Shown here one piece after another: positions 26,592 through 36,272 of a stretch of DNA of 64,000 nucleotides. The translations under genes and the position numbers were made by a program. The notes below the pieces were generated by a model. It did not search any database, was not told where the DNA came from, and was given only the letters and a program-made list of their open reading frames with translations. Origin of the DNA: Pirellula sp. (GTDB taxonomy: Bacteria > Planctomycetota > Planctomycetia > Pirellulales > Pirellulaceae); assembly GCA_021300155.1 (NCBI GenBank), contig JAJTID010000001.1, positions 62,001-126,000 on the forward strand, written 5' to 3'. The first letter of the stretch is position 1, and each line of letters begins with the position of its first letter.

Positions 26592-27752
26592 TCATCGCAA
26601 TAGCTCTTCGTTGAGAAAACGGATACACGCTGGAGCCTTGACCGTGATGGATTTGCCTGTCGATGTTAACGAACCGGTTTCGCTGTCTACATCAAAGGAG
26701 TAGATCGTATCGCTACCTTGGTTCTCGGCGATTAGTTTTGAGCCAGACGGATCGAGACGAAAATTCCTTGGCGTTTTTCCCAACGTCGAGTAATTGTCGA
26801 GTCGTTTGATCGAACCTGAGTTGGGATCGATCCCCATGGTGACGATAGTATCATGCCCTCGGTTGCTGCCGTAGACAAAGCGACCATTCGGATGAACAAG
26901 AACTTCGGCCGTTGAAAGATTTCTGGCGGTAGTATTCGGTGGTAAGGTGCTCGTTTGGTTGATGATGGCTAGCTTGCCACTGTTGTTTTCCCACGTTGCG
27001 GCAGTCATGGTCATGTTGGTCTCATTAATAATATAAACGTACTTCTTGTTGGGATGAAACGAGAGATGGCGAGGTCCCGCGCCTGCGGGAAGTTCTAACC
27101 AAGGGGTCGGTCCAGGTGTAAGTTTCCCTTTGTTGGTATCCAACTCGTAAACATACACGCGATCGTTTCCAAGATCCGCTACAAGCACCCACCGATCCCC
27201 AGGCGCTACAACGCTACAGTGGCCATTCGAACGTTTCTTTCCTGCTTCTACCTTATGAATAACATTGCACGATTCTGGCTGTATCGACCCGTCCGTGGCA
27301 ATCGGGAAGACGACAACCGAACCGCTGGTGTAGTTGGCGATGATAAGGCATTTGCCTTCAGAATCGGTAGTGACATGACAGGGAACATCTCCGTCAATCT
27401 TTTGGCTGTTGAGCATCTGCAACGGGGGAGTCTTCTTCGTGAAGTAAGCACTTCGTTCCAAACGATAGGCGACTACGGACGCTGGGGATTTCGCATCATT
27501 GCGATTGGTTTCCGTCACGACGTACAGTACGTCGAGTTTGGGATGAAAACAAAAAAAGGATGGATTGGTTTGTTTCGCGATCAAAACGGGAGCAGCCATG
27601 GCGCCATCTTTTTCTAGCGTACTTGCGTAAATTCCTTCGCCATAGCCGCCGATGAAAAACGGTTGAGCATGACTCGTTTTCGCAGCTGCCATTGTCATCA
27701 AAAGTGTGGATGCAAGTAAAAAAGAAAGTGCTAATTGTTTACAATGCGACAT
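26592..27752 (-). CDS. Secreted lactonase-family beta-propeller (6-phosphogluconolactonase-like)
   Basis: The 386-residue protein has a signal peptide (LALSFLLASTLLMTMAAA) and seven-bladed propeller text of the lactonase family (PF10282): PFFIGGYGEGIYASTL, GKCLIIANYTSGSVVVFPI, HCSVVAPGDRWVLVADLG, GPRHLSFHPNKKYVYIINE and NFRLDPSGSKLIAENQGSD. The relatives act on 6-phosphogluconolactone or cyclic muconate, but an exported copy more likely acts on unphosphorylated sugar lactones. The following gene also carries a lactonase-type propeller. Confidence 0.9.
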   Translation of the reverse strand: MSHCKQLALSFLLASTLLMTMAAAKTSHAQPFFIGGYGEGIYASTLEKDGAMAAPVLIAKQTNPSFFCFHPKLDVLYVVTETNRNDAKSPASVVAYRLERSAYFTKKTPPLQMLNSQKIDGDVPCHVTTDSEGKCLIIANYTSGSVVVFPIATDGSIQPESCNVIHKVEAGKKRSNGHCSVVAPGDRWVLVADLGNDRVYVYELDTNKGKLTPGPTPWLELPAGAGPRHLSFHPNKKYVYIINETNMTMTAATWENNSGKLAIINQTSTLPPNTTARNLSTAEVLVHPNGRFVYGSNRGHDTIVTMGIDPNSGSIKRLDNYSTLGKTPRNFRLDPSGSKLIAENQGSDTIYSFDVDSETGSLTSTGKSITVKAPACIRFLNEELLR

Positions 27753-27848
27753 TGTATTTTCCCAAACGAGTATTCTTTGAAGTCGATTCGTGAGTACGCA
27801 CGCCGTAGTGCAGGTACCACTCCTATTCTAAACGAGAGAACCTAACTA

Positions 27849-28505
27849 GTGGCAGCACTGATTCCGATTGTGATTATGGTTTGTCTTGGCCTAGGCTATT
27901 GGTGGTCCTCCGTTCAGGAAAAGAAACGCCGGCAGAGACTGATAGAAATGGCCCAATCCCTGGGCCTAGAGATAGCTTGGGAACTGGCGCCTCAAGACAA
28001 TGCTCGTTTTCAAAGATTCGATCTTTCCAGGATGGGGCGTCAACAACACATCCAGATGGCGATTTGCGCGGACACTGGCGAAACTCGCATGGTGATTTTT
28101 GAATTCCGATACGTCAAGGGACAGGGAAAGAATCGCGTCGATCGATACTTCAGTTTGGTCTTGTGTACGGACAATCGAATTCGAGCACCCAAGCTAGCCC
28201 TCGAACCAGAATCATGGATGAACGCAATCGCTGCATTGGTAGACGCTCGAGATATTGACTTTAATGAAGATCCAGAATTCTCTGCGGCATTTCATTTGGT
28301 CGGACGCGAGGAGGACTCCGTCCGGCGATTCATGAACGAATCTCGCCGTAAGGCTTTGCTTAAAAACCCGAATGTTCGATTGGAAGTTGACGGCGATTGT
28401 GTGCTCGTCACCAAGCCTCATCAAAAGCTCGATACTGAGAATGTTCGCGTTTACATGTCAGAGGCATTGGCTATTACTCAATTGTTGATCGATTCGGCGA
28501 ATTGA
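27849..28505 (+). CDS. Membrane-anchored hypothetical protein
   Basis: The protein starts with GTG at 27849 and has 218 residues. A membrane segment at the N-terminus (LIPIVIMVCLGLGYWW) is followed by a cytoplasmic-type domain with EFRYVKGQGKNRVDRYFSLV and DIDFNEDPEFSAAFHLVGREE, then DSVRRFMNE. I remember the 'DIDFE.P.FS..Y.L.G' pattern from unnamed bacterial membrane proteins; no function is known to me. It is divergent from the lactonase gene. Confidence 0.7.
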   Translation: MAALIPIVIMVCLGLGYWWSSVQEKKRRQRLIEMAQSLGLEIAWELAPQDNARFQRFDLSRMGRQQHIQMAICADTGETRMVIFEFRYVKGQGKNRVDRYFSLVLCTDNRIRAPKLALEPESWMNAIAALVDARDIDFNEDPEFSAAFHLVGREEDSVRRFMNESRRKALLKNPNVRLEVDGDCVLVTKPHQKLDTENVRVYMSEALAITQLLIDSAN

Positions 28506-28536
28506 ATCCTATGTCAACACTGAAACTTAGGGCGGT

Positions 28537-29337
28537 TCACCGGCAATGCGCAGACCGAAACATGGGCATTAGATCGCTGGCAACCTTGCGTCTCCAAGCC
28601 AAAGAGCGAGCATTCTTTTTGATGGTCAAAAAATTGCCGTAGACTGATCTCGCAAAATTGCGGTTTCCCGTTTTCATTTTTTCACGTTCACGTTCGAGCA
28701 GTGAGCCCCCCAGAACTGGAGCAATCTCAGAAACGGGATTGGGTGTTACCGACAAGATCCGAAGATTATGTTCCCACGGATGCGACCAGTCTTCGTCGAT
28801 CGGACGGAAAATGGAGCTTTGAGTAAGAAGCACTTTGGCTTTATCAATGTTGATTAGATACGCTACGCAACCTGACCCCGTGTACTTGTGAAGCACGAGC
28901 TCGGTTTTGTTGACTCGCCAATGCTGGATAGCGCGTTTTGGTCGAAAATCAAAGAACTTGACGATGTCCCAATGTTCGGAGACCGTGATTGCATCGGCAA
29001 CGGCCTGTTGAAATTTCTCGTCGTTCTGTATGAAGAAATCATCTTCGAAAACGAGGGCCCTCTCCTCGCCATCATCGATCGCTCGTTGCCAGATTTTGCG
29101 ATGACCGAGATAGACAGAGATTTCGCCTGATGTCATCTGACGCTTCATATGCACGAGATTCAACCACGGGGAGTACAGCGGTGAGGTTTCTCCTGGGGAA
29201 AAGCGAATTCCCTGAACAAAATTTGCCTGGACGGAAAAACGATCCAACTGCTGTTTGGCACTTTCGTATCGTTTGCCGCCCGGCGAATCTAAGGTCAATA
29301 CGTAGCAAGCAGTTGCAAATTGGTTTTTTGCTCTCAT
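28537..29337 (-). CDS. Glycosyltransferase family 25 protein
   Basis: The protein has 266 residues. The GT25 marks are CYVLTLDSPGGKRYESAKQQ at the start, GEISVYLGHRKIWQRAIDDG and the metal-binding acidic motif ALVFEDDFFI. The family adds sugars to lipooligosaccharide or similar surface glycans. The middle part AYLINIDKAKVLL is also typical. It stands alone on the minus strand. Confidence 0.88.
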   Translation of the reverse strand: MRAKNQFATACYVLTLDSPGGKRYESAKQQLDRFSVQANFVQGIRFSPGETSPLYSPWLNLVHMKRQMTSGEISVYLGHRKIWQRAIDDGEERALVFEDDFFIQNDEKFQQAVADAITVSEHWDIVKFFDFRPKRAIQHWRVNKTELVLHKYTGSGCVAYLINIDKAKVLLTQSSIFRPIDEDWSHPWEHNLRILSVTPNPVSEIAPVLGGSLLEREREKMKTGNRNFARSVYGNFLTIKKNARSLAWRRKVASDLMPMFRSAHCR

Positions 29338-29519
29338 GAAGCATGCGACTCCAACGCTCTGAAGTTCTTTTCTTTCAATAGAAATCCGATCCCTTCACTC
29401 CCACCAAAGACTACGGTTTCGATATCGACGAACGCAATAGATGTTGTGCGAATTAGAATTTCGCTCGCGGTTAGAAACTAAGTAATGCTATCTAATTTCA
29501 ATGCTGCACGTTTGGTCGG

Positions 29520-29542
29520 GCTAGCTAATGCGTTTAGCTAGC
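29520..29542. terminator. Hairpin after the Gfo/Idh gene
   Basis: GCTAGCTAA (29520-29528) and TTAGCTAGC (29534-29542) form a perfect 9-bp stem with a 5-base loop, about 35 bases past the stop of the minus-strand 29578-31128 gene. No clear T run follows on that strand, so its role as a terminator is uncertain. Confidence 0.4.
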
Positions 29543-29577
29543 GTGAAGTACGCAAGGGGGGCGATGCGGATTTCTCT

Positions 29578-31128
29578 TTACTTTAGACCAGGATCAGCGT
29601 CATTTACCCACGGTCCGGCAAGTTTCATGTAGTCTGGATCTTTGATCAAACTACCGGTATCGCCGCCGGCCCATCCTGGAATTTGGTTCGGCTTTTCGCG
29701 CGATCGTGATTTTGCCTCCCATTTCTTCGCCCAAGACGCATTTCCATCCCCGATGGACATGGTGTCCTTGTCGAAATGGAACACCTTACCCTCGCGATAG
29801 CTTCGAGCTCCTAGCAGCACTGTCGTGATCGCGGCAGCTCCAAGCTCAACCGAGTTGTTGCACAGCATCGGGTCTTTAGCCACCATTGCTTCGATCCAGT
29901 TTTTAAAGTGCTGGTAGGTGGTGTCGGGTGCTTTTGCCATCGGGATGGTCTCTGCCTTCAATTTGCTATTCCCGGTAACCTGCGGGCGCTCCGGAACAAA
30001 TTCAAAGGAGTCAAACTTCTCGCCGTTGCCGAAGACGAAGGAACCATGATGTCCGCGAATCACTTGCGCGATGGGTGACTCCTGGCATGCCATGGTCGCA
30101 GTCACTAACCCTTGAACTCCTTCATCAAAGTCCGCGACGACGGTAGCAACATCAGGAACATCGCGTCCGTCGTATTCGAGAAAAATCCCGCCCGCACCGA
30201 CAACACGACCTGGAAATCGAAGGCCTGTCGCTTTGAGCATCGAGGTCGTTCGATGGACAAACAGGTCCGTATACATGCCTGAACCAAACGGCCAGAAACG
30301 TCGCCACTGTGCATAAATCTCTCGATCGAAAGGCTGGTTATCTGCCAAGCCATCATCGACCCCCAACCATTTCTTCCAGTTGATGGTCTTAGGTGACATG
30401 TTGGGGGTCAGTTTATAGTATCTCCATTGCCCCACATCCGAATTGCGAAAATACTCGGTTTGAAACATCAGTACTTTGCCGAGTTTACCTTCTCGTAACA
30501 TGCGATTCACATCTGTCCAGAGAGGCAGACTGGTCGATTGCACGCCTACCTGCATGACCCGTCCTGTTTTTCGCCCAACCTTCAGTACTTCGATAGCCTC
30601 TTCGACTGTTTTCGTCATCGGCTTTTCGCAGTAAACATCCAATCCAGCGTTCATTGACTCAATCGCTTGTTTCGCGTGCCAATGATCTGGCGTCGCAATA
30701 CTCACGGCATCTAGTTTTTCCTTGGCGATCATCTCGCGAAAGTCTTCGTACTTCGCGGGAGTGTTTTTGTTGTTCTTTTGGATATAGTCGGCGGCACGGT
30801 CGCGATACTCGCTATAAACATCGCAAACGGCTACGATCTCGATTGGTTGTCCTTCTTCGCAAAGCTTTGAAAGTGTCTTGGTGTGTGCACCGAATCCACG
30901 TCCACCCGGTCCAAGAATTCCAATTCGGATTTTGCCGTTCGCCGACGCGAATGTCTTCCTGCTCTGTAAAGCAACCGCAGCAGTCGCGCCCGCAATGGTA
31001 GAGCCCACCTGAATAAAGTTCCTACGTGAGACGTTGTTGTCTCGCGACGAATCAGAAGAAGAGTGATTTGCGGTAGAAGAATCTGATGAGATACGACTTG
31101 TCCTGGATGGCTTTGCAGAGGAAGACAT
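29578..31128 (-). CDS. Tat-exported Gfo/Idh/MocA family oxidoreductase
   Basis: I start at ATG 31128 (MSSSAKPSRTSRIS), which has AAAGG at good distance; the frame opens 32 codons earlier. A twin-arginine signal (NVSRRNFIQVGSTIAGATAA) precedes a Rossmann domain (KIRIGILGPGGRGFGAHTKT) and the family motif VYCEKPMTKTVEEAIEV. Further planctomycete-type text includes AIATPDHWHAKQAIE-like wording. It should oxidise or epimerise sugars in the periplasm with a carried NAD(P). It is the last gene of the DUF1592, DUF1552, Gfo/Idh operon. Confidence 0.92.
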   Translation of the reverse strand: MSSSAKPSRTSRISSDSSTANHSSSDSSRDNNVSRRNFIQVGSTIAGATAAVALQSRKTFASANGKIRIGILGPGGRGFGAHTKTLSKLCEEGQPIEIVAVCDVYSEYRDRAADYIQKNNKNTPAKYEDFREMIAKEKLDAVSIATPDHWHAKQAIESMNAGLDVYCEKPMTKTVEEAIEVLKVGRKTGRVMQVGVQSTSLPLWTDVNRMLREGKLGKVLMFQTEYFRNSDVGQWRYYKLTPNMSPKTINWKKWLGVDDGLADNQPFDREIYAQWRRFWPFGSGMYTDLFVHRTTSMLKATGLRFPGRVVGAGGIFLEYDGRDVPDVATVVADFDEGVQGLVTATMACQESPIAQVIRGHHGSFVFGNGEKFDSFEFVPERPQVTGNSKLKAETIPMAKAPDTTYQHFKNWIEAMVAKDPMLCNNSVELGAAAITTVLLGARSYREGKVFHFDKDTMSIGDGNASWAKKWEAKSRSREKPNQIPGWAGGDTGSLIKDPDYMKLAGPWVNDADPGLK

Positions 31129-31238
31129 ATCGTGGCCTTTCAAAAATGGTGGGAAAGCAGCTTGGTGAGAAATAGATGAGCAGATTACTGTAGTCGTTTC
31201 GCGTATGCTCATCAAGCATGCCAATCACCAAGGCCTGT

Positions 31239-32585
31239 CTAGGAAAACTCTAGAACTCCAGTGCTGTCTCCGAACTGAGTTGCATTTACTCCTGATTGAT
31301 GAAGCATCCACAAATACAAATTGCAAAGTGGAGTGTTCTTGGGAAATTTCCAATGTCCTGCCTTCGGAATCTTTCCTCCAGCCTTTCCTGCCATAATGAT
31401 GGGCAGATCATCATGATTGTGGCGATCACCATCCGAGATTCCGCTACCGTAGACGATCATGCAGTTATCCAATAGGCTACCTCCGGCTTCTTCTGCGGAA
31501 GCCAAGTTGTCCAAAAGATAGGCAAAGTGCTCCATGTGGTAGGTGTTGATCTTCTGGACCTTGGCTTGCTTTTCTTCGCTCTTGCCATGGTGCGATAAGT
31601 CGTGATGTCCCTCGGCAACGCCGATCTGCGGATACCCATCGTTGTTCCCTTCGTTGCGGTACATGAAGGTCAATATGCGCGTCGCGTCACTACGAATCGC
31701 CAAGGCTGTCATATCCATCATCAGTTTGCAATGTTCGCTCCAGTCCCTTGGAATTCCGGTTGGGCGGGGAAAGTTGGGAACACCATTCTGTCCAATCTTG
31801 AGTTTGTCCCCATTCAAAACGCGATTCTCAACATCGCGAATCGCATACAGATACTCATCGATCTTTCGATTGTCTGCTTGGCCGAGTTGGCGTTGTAGTG
31901 ATTTTGCGTCTTCCTGAACAAAATCCAAAATGCTCTTACGCCGGCCAAGCCGTACGCTTCGGTTCTTGCCTTCACTAACCTTGTCTCCATTGCCGAACAA
32001 CCGATCAAAAACAGCAGATGGATCTTTCTCTTTTGCGAGGGGGCTTGATTCATTTCGCCAAGCCAGGTTGCTGGAATAAGCACAAGAGTATCCCGAGTCG
32101 CAACTTCCCGCTTGAGCGGACCCTTCGAGTCCTAGCTCCAGGGTAGTGAAGCGTGTTTTGTTGCCGATGGCATTGGCTGCAAACTGATCTATAGAGATGC
32201 TGTTCTTGATATCGGATCCATCGGTCTTGCGAGGATGCGCACCGGTCAAAAAAGCGGCTCCACTTCGTGCGTGATCACCAGCACCGTCTCCGTGATCTCT
32301 TGCACCGTCGAGCGTCAAACCTGTGAAAACAGAGACAGAATTTCGATGCTTGGCGAGCGGCTGCAGAATGGGTGTTAATTCATAGTCTTTGCCTTCTTTC
32401 GTAGGCGTCCATGCGGGCATGTGCGCTCCGTTCGGGACCATAAAAAACATCATGCGCATCGGTTTTTCTATACCGGCAGCGTGAGTAACACTATTGAGTG
32501 TCATGGCTTCCAGGAACGGAAGACTTACCGCTGTTCCCAAACCACGAAGTACGGTACGTCTAGAAATTGGTTTTTGTTTTCTCAT
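31239..32585 (-). CDS. Tat-exported DUF1552 protein
   Basis: The 448 residues start with a twin-arginine signal (ISRRTVLRGLGTAVSLPFLE), then MRMMFFMVPNGAHMPAWTP, FTGLTLDGARDHGDGAGDHA, and a C-terminal VYGSGISDGDRHNHDDLPI segment that resembles a sulfatase-like metal region. DUF1552 proteins nearly always follow a DUF1592-type cytochrome-like gene in planctomycetes, as here with three bases between. Biochemical function is not established. Confidence 0.93.
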   Translation of the reverse strand: MRKQKPISRRTVLRGLGTAVSLPFLEAMTLNSVTHAAGIEKPMRMMFFMVPNGAHMPAWTPTKEGKDYELTPILQPLAKHRNSVSVFTGLTLDGARDHGDGAGDHARSGAAFLTGAHPRKTDGSDIKNSISIDQFAANAIGNKTRFTTLELGLEGSAQAGSCDSGYSCAYSSNLAWRNESSPLAKEKDPSAVFDRLFGNGDKVSEGKNRSVRLGRRKSILDFVQEDAKSLQRQLGQADNRKIDEYLYAIRDVENRVLNGDKLKIGQNGVPNFPRPTGIPRDWSEHCKLMMDMTALAIRSDATRILTFMYRNEGNNDGYPQIGVAEGHHDLSHHGKSEEKQAKVQKINTYHMEHFAYLLDNLASAEEAGGSLLDNCMIVYGSGISDGDRHNHDDLPIIMAGKAGGKIPKAGHWKFPKNTPLCNLYLWMLHQSGVNATQFGDSTGVLEFS

Positions 32586-32588
32586 CCT

Positions 32589-34934
32589 CTATAGCTCCTC
32601 GCGTGCCCCTTTTCTTTGAAACGGATCGCTGGAAACGATCTCAAGAATCAAAGTAGAAAAACGGTAGTCGTCTTGTGTCAGTTTCACCATGATTTTGTCA
32701 ATGGCGCATCGGTCGTAGTATTCTAACCCTCGCCCTAGCGCATAGATCAATAACTTTTCAGTAACGCAACGCGCGAATTGATCTGTGTTCTTTTCCCGCA
32801 AGGTTCTTATCAAGTCGCCAGGTCCTTGGATCGGATCTCCGTTGGGCAGTTCGCCGCTCGTGTCGATCGGTGAGCCTTTGTCGGTGGTTCTCCAACGGCC
32901 GACAGCATCATAGTTTTCTAAGGCCAGTCCGAGGGGATCCATAAGTTTGTGGCAACTAGCGCATGCGGGATCTGCGCGGTGTAGTTCCATCTGTTGTCGC
33001 ACTGTCCCTTTCAGTTCGCCCTTTTCTAATTCGGGGACGCCAGGAGGTGCGGGTGGAGGAGGAGTTGCCAAAAGGTTGTCGAGAATCCACTTGCCCCGTT
33101 TCACGGGACTGGTTCGAGTTGGGTTGCTGGTTACGGCAAGGATGGATCCATGCGTCAGGATCCCCATGCGTTTTTGACCTTTCGTCAACACTTGGCGAAA
33201 TTCATCTCCTTGCACGCCAGGGATGCCGTAGAACTTGGCAAGTTTCTCGTTGAGAAAGGTGTAATCTGCATCCAGCAATCGGAGAATACTTTGGTCGTTT
33301 CTCATCATGTGTTGGAAGAATCGATATGTTTCGCTTCGTAACAATGCCTTGATTTCGTCGTTCCATTGTGGGAACAAAGTTCGGTTCGGCTCAAACTGGT
33401 CCAGCTTACGAAGATTGAGCCATTGTCCTGCAAAGTTCTCTACAAATTCGCTAGACCGTCGGTGATCGAGCATTCGCTTGATCTGAGCCTTTAAGATGAC
33501 TGGATCGCGTAATTGCTTTTTCGTTGCGAGTTGCAACAGTTCTTGGTCGGGCATCGAGCTCCAAAGAAAGTAGCTCAGTCGAGTCGCCAGCTCGTAGTCG
33601 TCCAGCAAAGGGTACTCCGTTGCTTTCTTCATCGAAGGTACTTCGACTTTGAATAGAAAATGAGGAGAGACTAATACTGCTTGGAGGGCCAACTGAAGGG
33701 CGGCCTCGTAGCTGTCTCCTTCTTCTGTGGCTTCCACAACAATCTTCGCGAGTCTATCCAATTCCTCTTTTCTGACGGGACGACGAAAGGCTTTGCTGGC
33801 TAGCGGTTGGAGACATGATTGTGCAGCTTTCAGCACGGAACCCTCGGATTGCGGTGTTGCTCGCACGATCATGCGATGGACCGAAGTCAATTCCGATTCA
33901 GGCACAGGTATGGGTGGTTTCTCTCCGACTAATTTCAAGTCGTAGATGAACAGGTTTCTATCCTGCTTCGGTTTACCATCCTTTGGCTCCACGTAGAAGT
34001 CATTGATGAATTCGATCGAGAAAGTCATCTTCTTTAGCGAGTTGTTTCGGAATGGGAAAGCGACAGTCTCTGCCTCGTTATCCGATTTCGTTTTAACCTC
34101 TATCTCTTTCAGCTTTTTGCCGTCAACGGACACGCGAACCTTGGGGCCTTCGCCCGCTACCTCTTCCCCCGCCAAGCCTGCTTCGAGCCGGAACATACCT
34201 TTCCAGGGAAGTGTCTCTTCGATGTTCATTTTGCCATCGGAGACGAATACGAATTTGCCACCTTTAAAGCTTCCGCCTCGATCGGCTTTGAGATCTTCGA
34301 GTTTGATTCGAGATTCGAAAACTGGTCCTGGCGTTGGTGTTTGTATGGCGAGTTGCGACATCGCCTCCGCTGCGTTGAAGTACTTTTCCATGAGTAATGG
34401 AGGAAGGGTGAGGACATCTCCAATATTGTCAAAACCGTATCCCACATCGTCCCCTGGGAACCCCTCCGCGGGCTTGTAGGTCACGCCTAGCAAGTCGCGA
34501 ATGGTGTTCTGGTACTCAAATCGGTTGAGCCGACGCAATGTAACGCTGCCCGGGTTTGGGGTTAGCCCGCATTCTATATCGTTGATGGTAGAGCGAAGCC
34601 AATCGATCAGTTTTTGTCGATCTTCCTTGGGCATTGGAGATGCGTCTGCGGGCGGCATATCGCCAATCTCTAGTCGTTGGATAACCTTGGCCCAAGTATT
34701 GCGTGCCTTCAGAATCGATTTAGCGTTCTGAAAATGGCTCAAGGCGAGTCCTGCGTCGGCTTCGGCACCGCTATGGCATTCGAGGCAAGCTTTCTTAAGA
34801 ATGGGTTGGATCAATGACGAAAACTCGAGGTTTCGTTGCTCCCAATCGATTCCGTAAACGCTGCCAGTTGCCCAGAAGCAACAATGAAGGCAAAGGAACG
34901 CGATTCCTACCCTAAAACCTGAAGAGAGTGTCAT
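32589..34934 (-). CDS. DUF1592/1587/1595/1588/1585 planctomycete protein with c-type haem motifs
   Basis: The 781-residue protein has a signal peptide and then a haem-binding motif ACLECHSG (Cys50, Cys53, His54). In order follow DUF1587 (LRRLNRFEYQNTIRDLLGV), a beta-sandwich insert resembling a carbohydrate-binding domain (MFRLEAGLAGEEVAG), DUF1595 (ASKAFRRPVRKEELDRL), DUF1592 (YELATRLSYFLWSSMPDQE), DUF1588 (GSILAVTSNPTRTSPVKRGK) and DUF1585 (KLLIYALGRGLEYYDRCAI). A second CASCH stands before the last domain. These large periplasmic proteins are a phylum hallmark and probably take part in electron transfer linked to polymer breakdown. Confidence 0.95.
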   Translation of the reverse strand: MTLSSGFRVGIAFLCLHCCFWATGSVYGIDWEQRNLEFSSLIQPILKKACLECHSGAEADAGLALSHFQNAKSILKARNTWAKVIQRLEIGDMPPADASPMPKEDRQKLIDWLRSTINDIECGLTPNPGSVTLRRLNRFEYQNTIRDLLGVTYKPAEGFPGDDVGYGFDNIGDVLTLPPLLMEKYFNAAEAMSQLAIQTPTPGPVFESRIKLEDLKADRGGSFKGGKFVFVSDGKMNIEETLPWKGMFRLEAGLAGEEVAGEGPKVRVSVDGKKLKEIEVKTKSDNEAETVAFPFRNNSLKKMTFSIEFINDFYVEPKDGKPKQDRNLFIYDLKLVGEKPPIPVPESELTSVHRMIVRATPQSEGSVLKAAQSCLQPLASKAFRRPVRKEELDRLAKIVVEATEEGDSYEAALQLALQAVLVSPHFLFKVEVPSMKKATEYPLLDDYELATRLSYFLWSSMPDQELLQLATKKQLRDPVILKAQIKRMLDHRRSSEFVENFAGQWLNLRKLDQFEPNRTLFPQWNDEIKALLRSETYRFFQHMMRNDQSILRLLDADYTFLNEKLAKFYGIPGVQGDEFRQVLTKGQKRMGILTHGSILAVTSNPTRTSPVKRGKWILDNLLATPPPPAPPGVPELEKGELKGTVRQQMELHRADPACASCHKLMDPLGLALENYDAVGRWRTTDKGSPIDTSGELPNGDPIQGPGDLIRTLREKNTDQFARCVTEKLLIYALGRGLEYYDRCAIDKIMVKLTQDDYRFSTLILEIVSSDPFQRKGAREEL

Positions 34935-35094
34935 GTTCCTCGCATTTGAATTTGAGCTTTTTGATGGTACTGTATGAACGTTCTTGACTCCAAATGATGC
35001 TGGCGTTCGCCTTTAAAACCTAAATATTAAAAGCGAACCCCACGAACTTTAGGCTAGTTTCTGAAAGATTCGATCGAAAAGCCCAAAAAGCAAT

Positions 35095-35475
35095 ATGCAA
35101 ACCGAAACCGCAGAGCAACTTGTAGCGAAAAAATGCCTTCCGTGCGAAGGGGGAGTCGAGCCTTGTAGTCTGGATTATACCAAGGCCCAGCTGAACTCGA
35201 TTCCAGAATGGAAGCTATCGGAGGATGGAAAATGGATCCGCAGATCGATTCGATTTAGAAATTTTATAAAGACGGTAGAGTGTCTTCAACGAATCGCAAA
35301 CTTAGCTGAAGTAGAGGCGCACCATCCTGATTTGCACATTACTGGTTACCGAAATCTCACTATCGAGCTATCGACGCACGCGATTGGGGGGCTCAGCAAG
35401 AATGATTTTATTCTAGCGGCCAAGGTTGACCAACTGCTCCGGCTGGAGTTCGCGGAATGCAAGTGCAATCCATGA
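35095..35475 (+). CDS. 4a-hydroxytetrahydrobiopterin dehydratase (pterin carbinolamine dehydratase)
   Basis: The 126-residue protein fits the family signature completely: EVEAHHPDLHITGY, then RNLTIELSTHAIGGLSKND, with the active-site His-His-Pro, Tyr, His and Asp at the required spacings. It recycles oxidised pterin cofactor after aromatic amino acid hydroxylation, or serves molybdopterin-related roles in bacteria without such hydroxylases. The 3' end overlaps the start of the ABC ATPase gene by 19 bases if ATG 35457 is used. No phenylalanine hydroxylase is near. Confidence 0.93.
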   Translation: MQTETAEQLVAKKCLPCEGGVEPCSLDYTKAQLNSIPEWKLSEDGKWIRRSIRFRNFIKTVECLQRIANLAEVEAHHPDLHITGYRNLTIELSTHAIGGLSKNDFILAAKVDQLLRLEFAECKCNP

Positions 35476-36272
35476 TGGCGTCGGCAAGCGATCTTGGTTC
35501 GATTGAATGCAGTGGCATCCGGGTGAGTTACACGACTCGTGGTCAGAAACGTGAAGTCCTCAAGCAGTTAGATTTAAGCGTACCTGCAAGCACGATTGTG
35601 TCACTTCTCGGTCCGAGCGGTTGTGGAAAAAGTACGTTGTTGCGTGTTATCGCGGGTCTCGTGAATCCCGATGGTGGGATAGTAACTATCGGTGGCGAGG
35701 ACTGGTCCAATTCCGATACATCCAAGCCAGACTGGATGTCGTTCGTTTTTCAAGAATCCGCATTGTTGCCATGGAGGACTGTACGCGAAAACGTGGCCTT
35801 GCCCATCGAGTTGCGAGGTGGGGTGTCCAAGGGGAATTCTCAGGAGCAAGTGGCTCGATGGTTGCAGCATGTTGGCCTCGGCAAAAGCGATTGGAATAAG
35901 AAGCCAAACGAATTGTCAGGTGGAATGAAGATGCGAGCTTCGATAGCCCGCGCGATGGTGACAAAGCCAAAGATTTTGTTGATGGATGAACCGTTTGCTG
36001 CCTTAGATGACGTATTGCGATCGAAACTCAACGATTTGTTGTTGAAGATTGCACGAGAAGAGTGTTGCACCGTTGTGTTTGTCACTCACAACATCGCCGA
36101 GGCTGTATACTTGAGTGACACGATCGCCATCATGGCTCGAGGGCAGATCGCTGAGCAGATTTCTATCCCTTTTGACGAATTACGAACTAATAGCCTTCGC
36201 GGTACGCCAAAGTTCGCAAGCTACTTTGGACAAGTCTCCGACATACTCTTTCGAACGGCGTTAGACACATGA
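35457..36272 (+). CDS. ABC transporter ATP-binding protein (nitrate/sulfonate/taurine type)
   Basis: The 271 residues contain Walker A GPSGCGKST (52-60), a Q-loop in FVFQESALLPWRTVRENV, signature NELSGGMKMRASIARAM, Walker B ILLMDEPFAALDD and the switch His in VVFVTHNIAEAVYLSD. This is the SsuB/TauB/NrtD branch. ATG 35472 is an alternative start. The permease gene follows with a four-base overlap. No periplasmic binding protein gene is in the cluster, so the substrate cannot be inferred. Confidence 0.94.
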   Translation: MQVQSMMASASDLGSIECSGIRVSYTTRGQKREVLKQLDLSVPASTIVSLLGPSGCGKSTLLRVIAGLVNPDGGIVTIGGEDWSNSDTSKPDWMSFVFQESALLPWRTVRENVALPIELRGGVSKGNSQEQVARWLQHVGLGKSDWNKKPNELSGGMKMRASIARAMVTKPKILLMDEPFAALDDVLRSKLNDLLLKIAREECCTVVFVTHNIAEAVYLSDTIAIMARGQIAEQISIPFDELRTNSLRGTPKFASYFGQVSDILFRTALDT

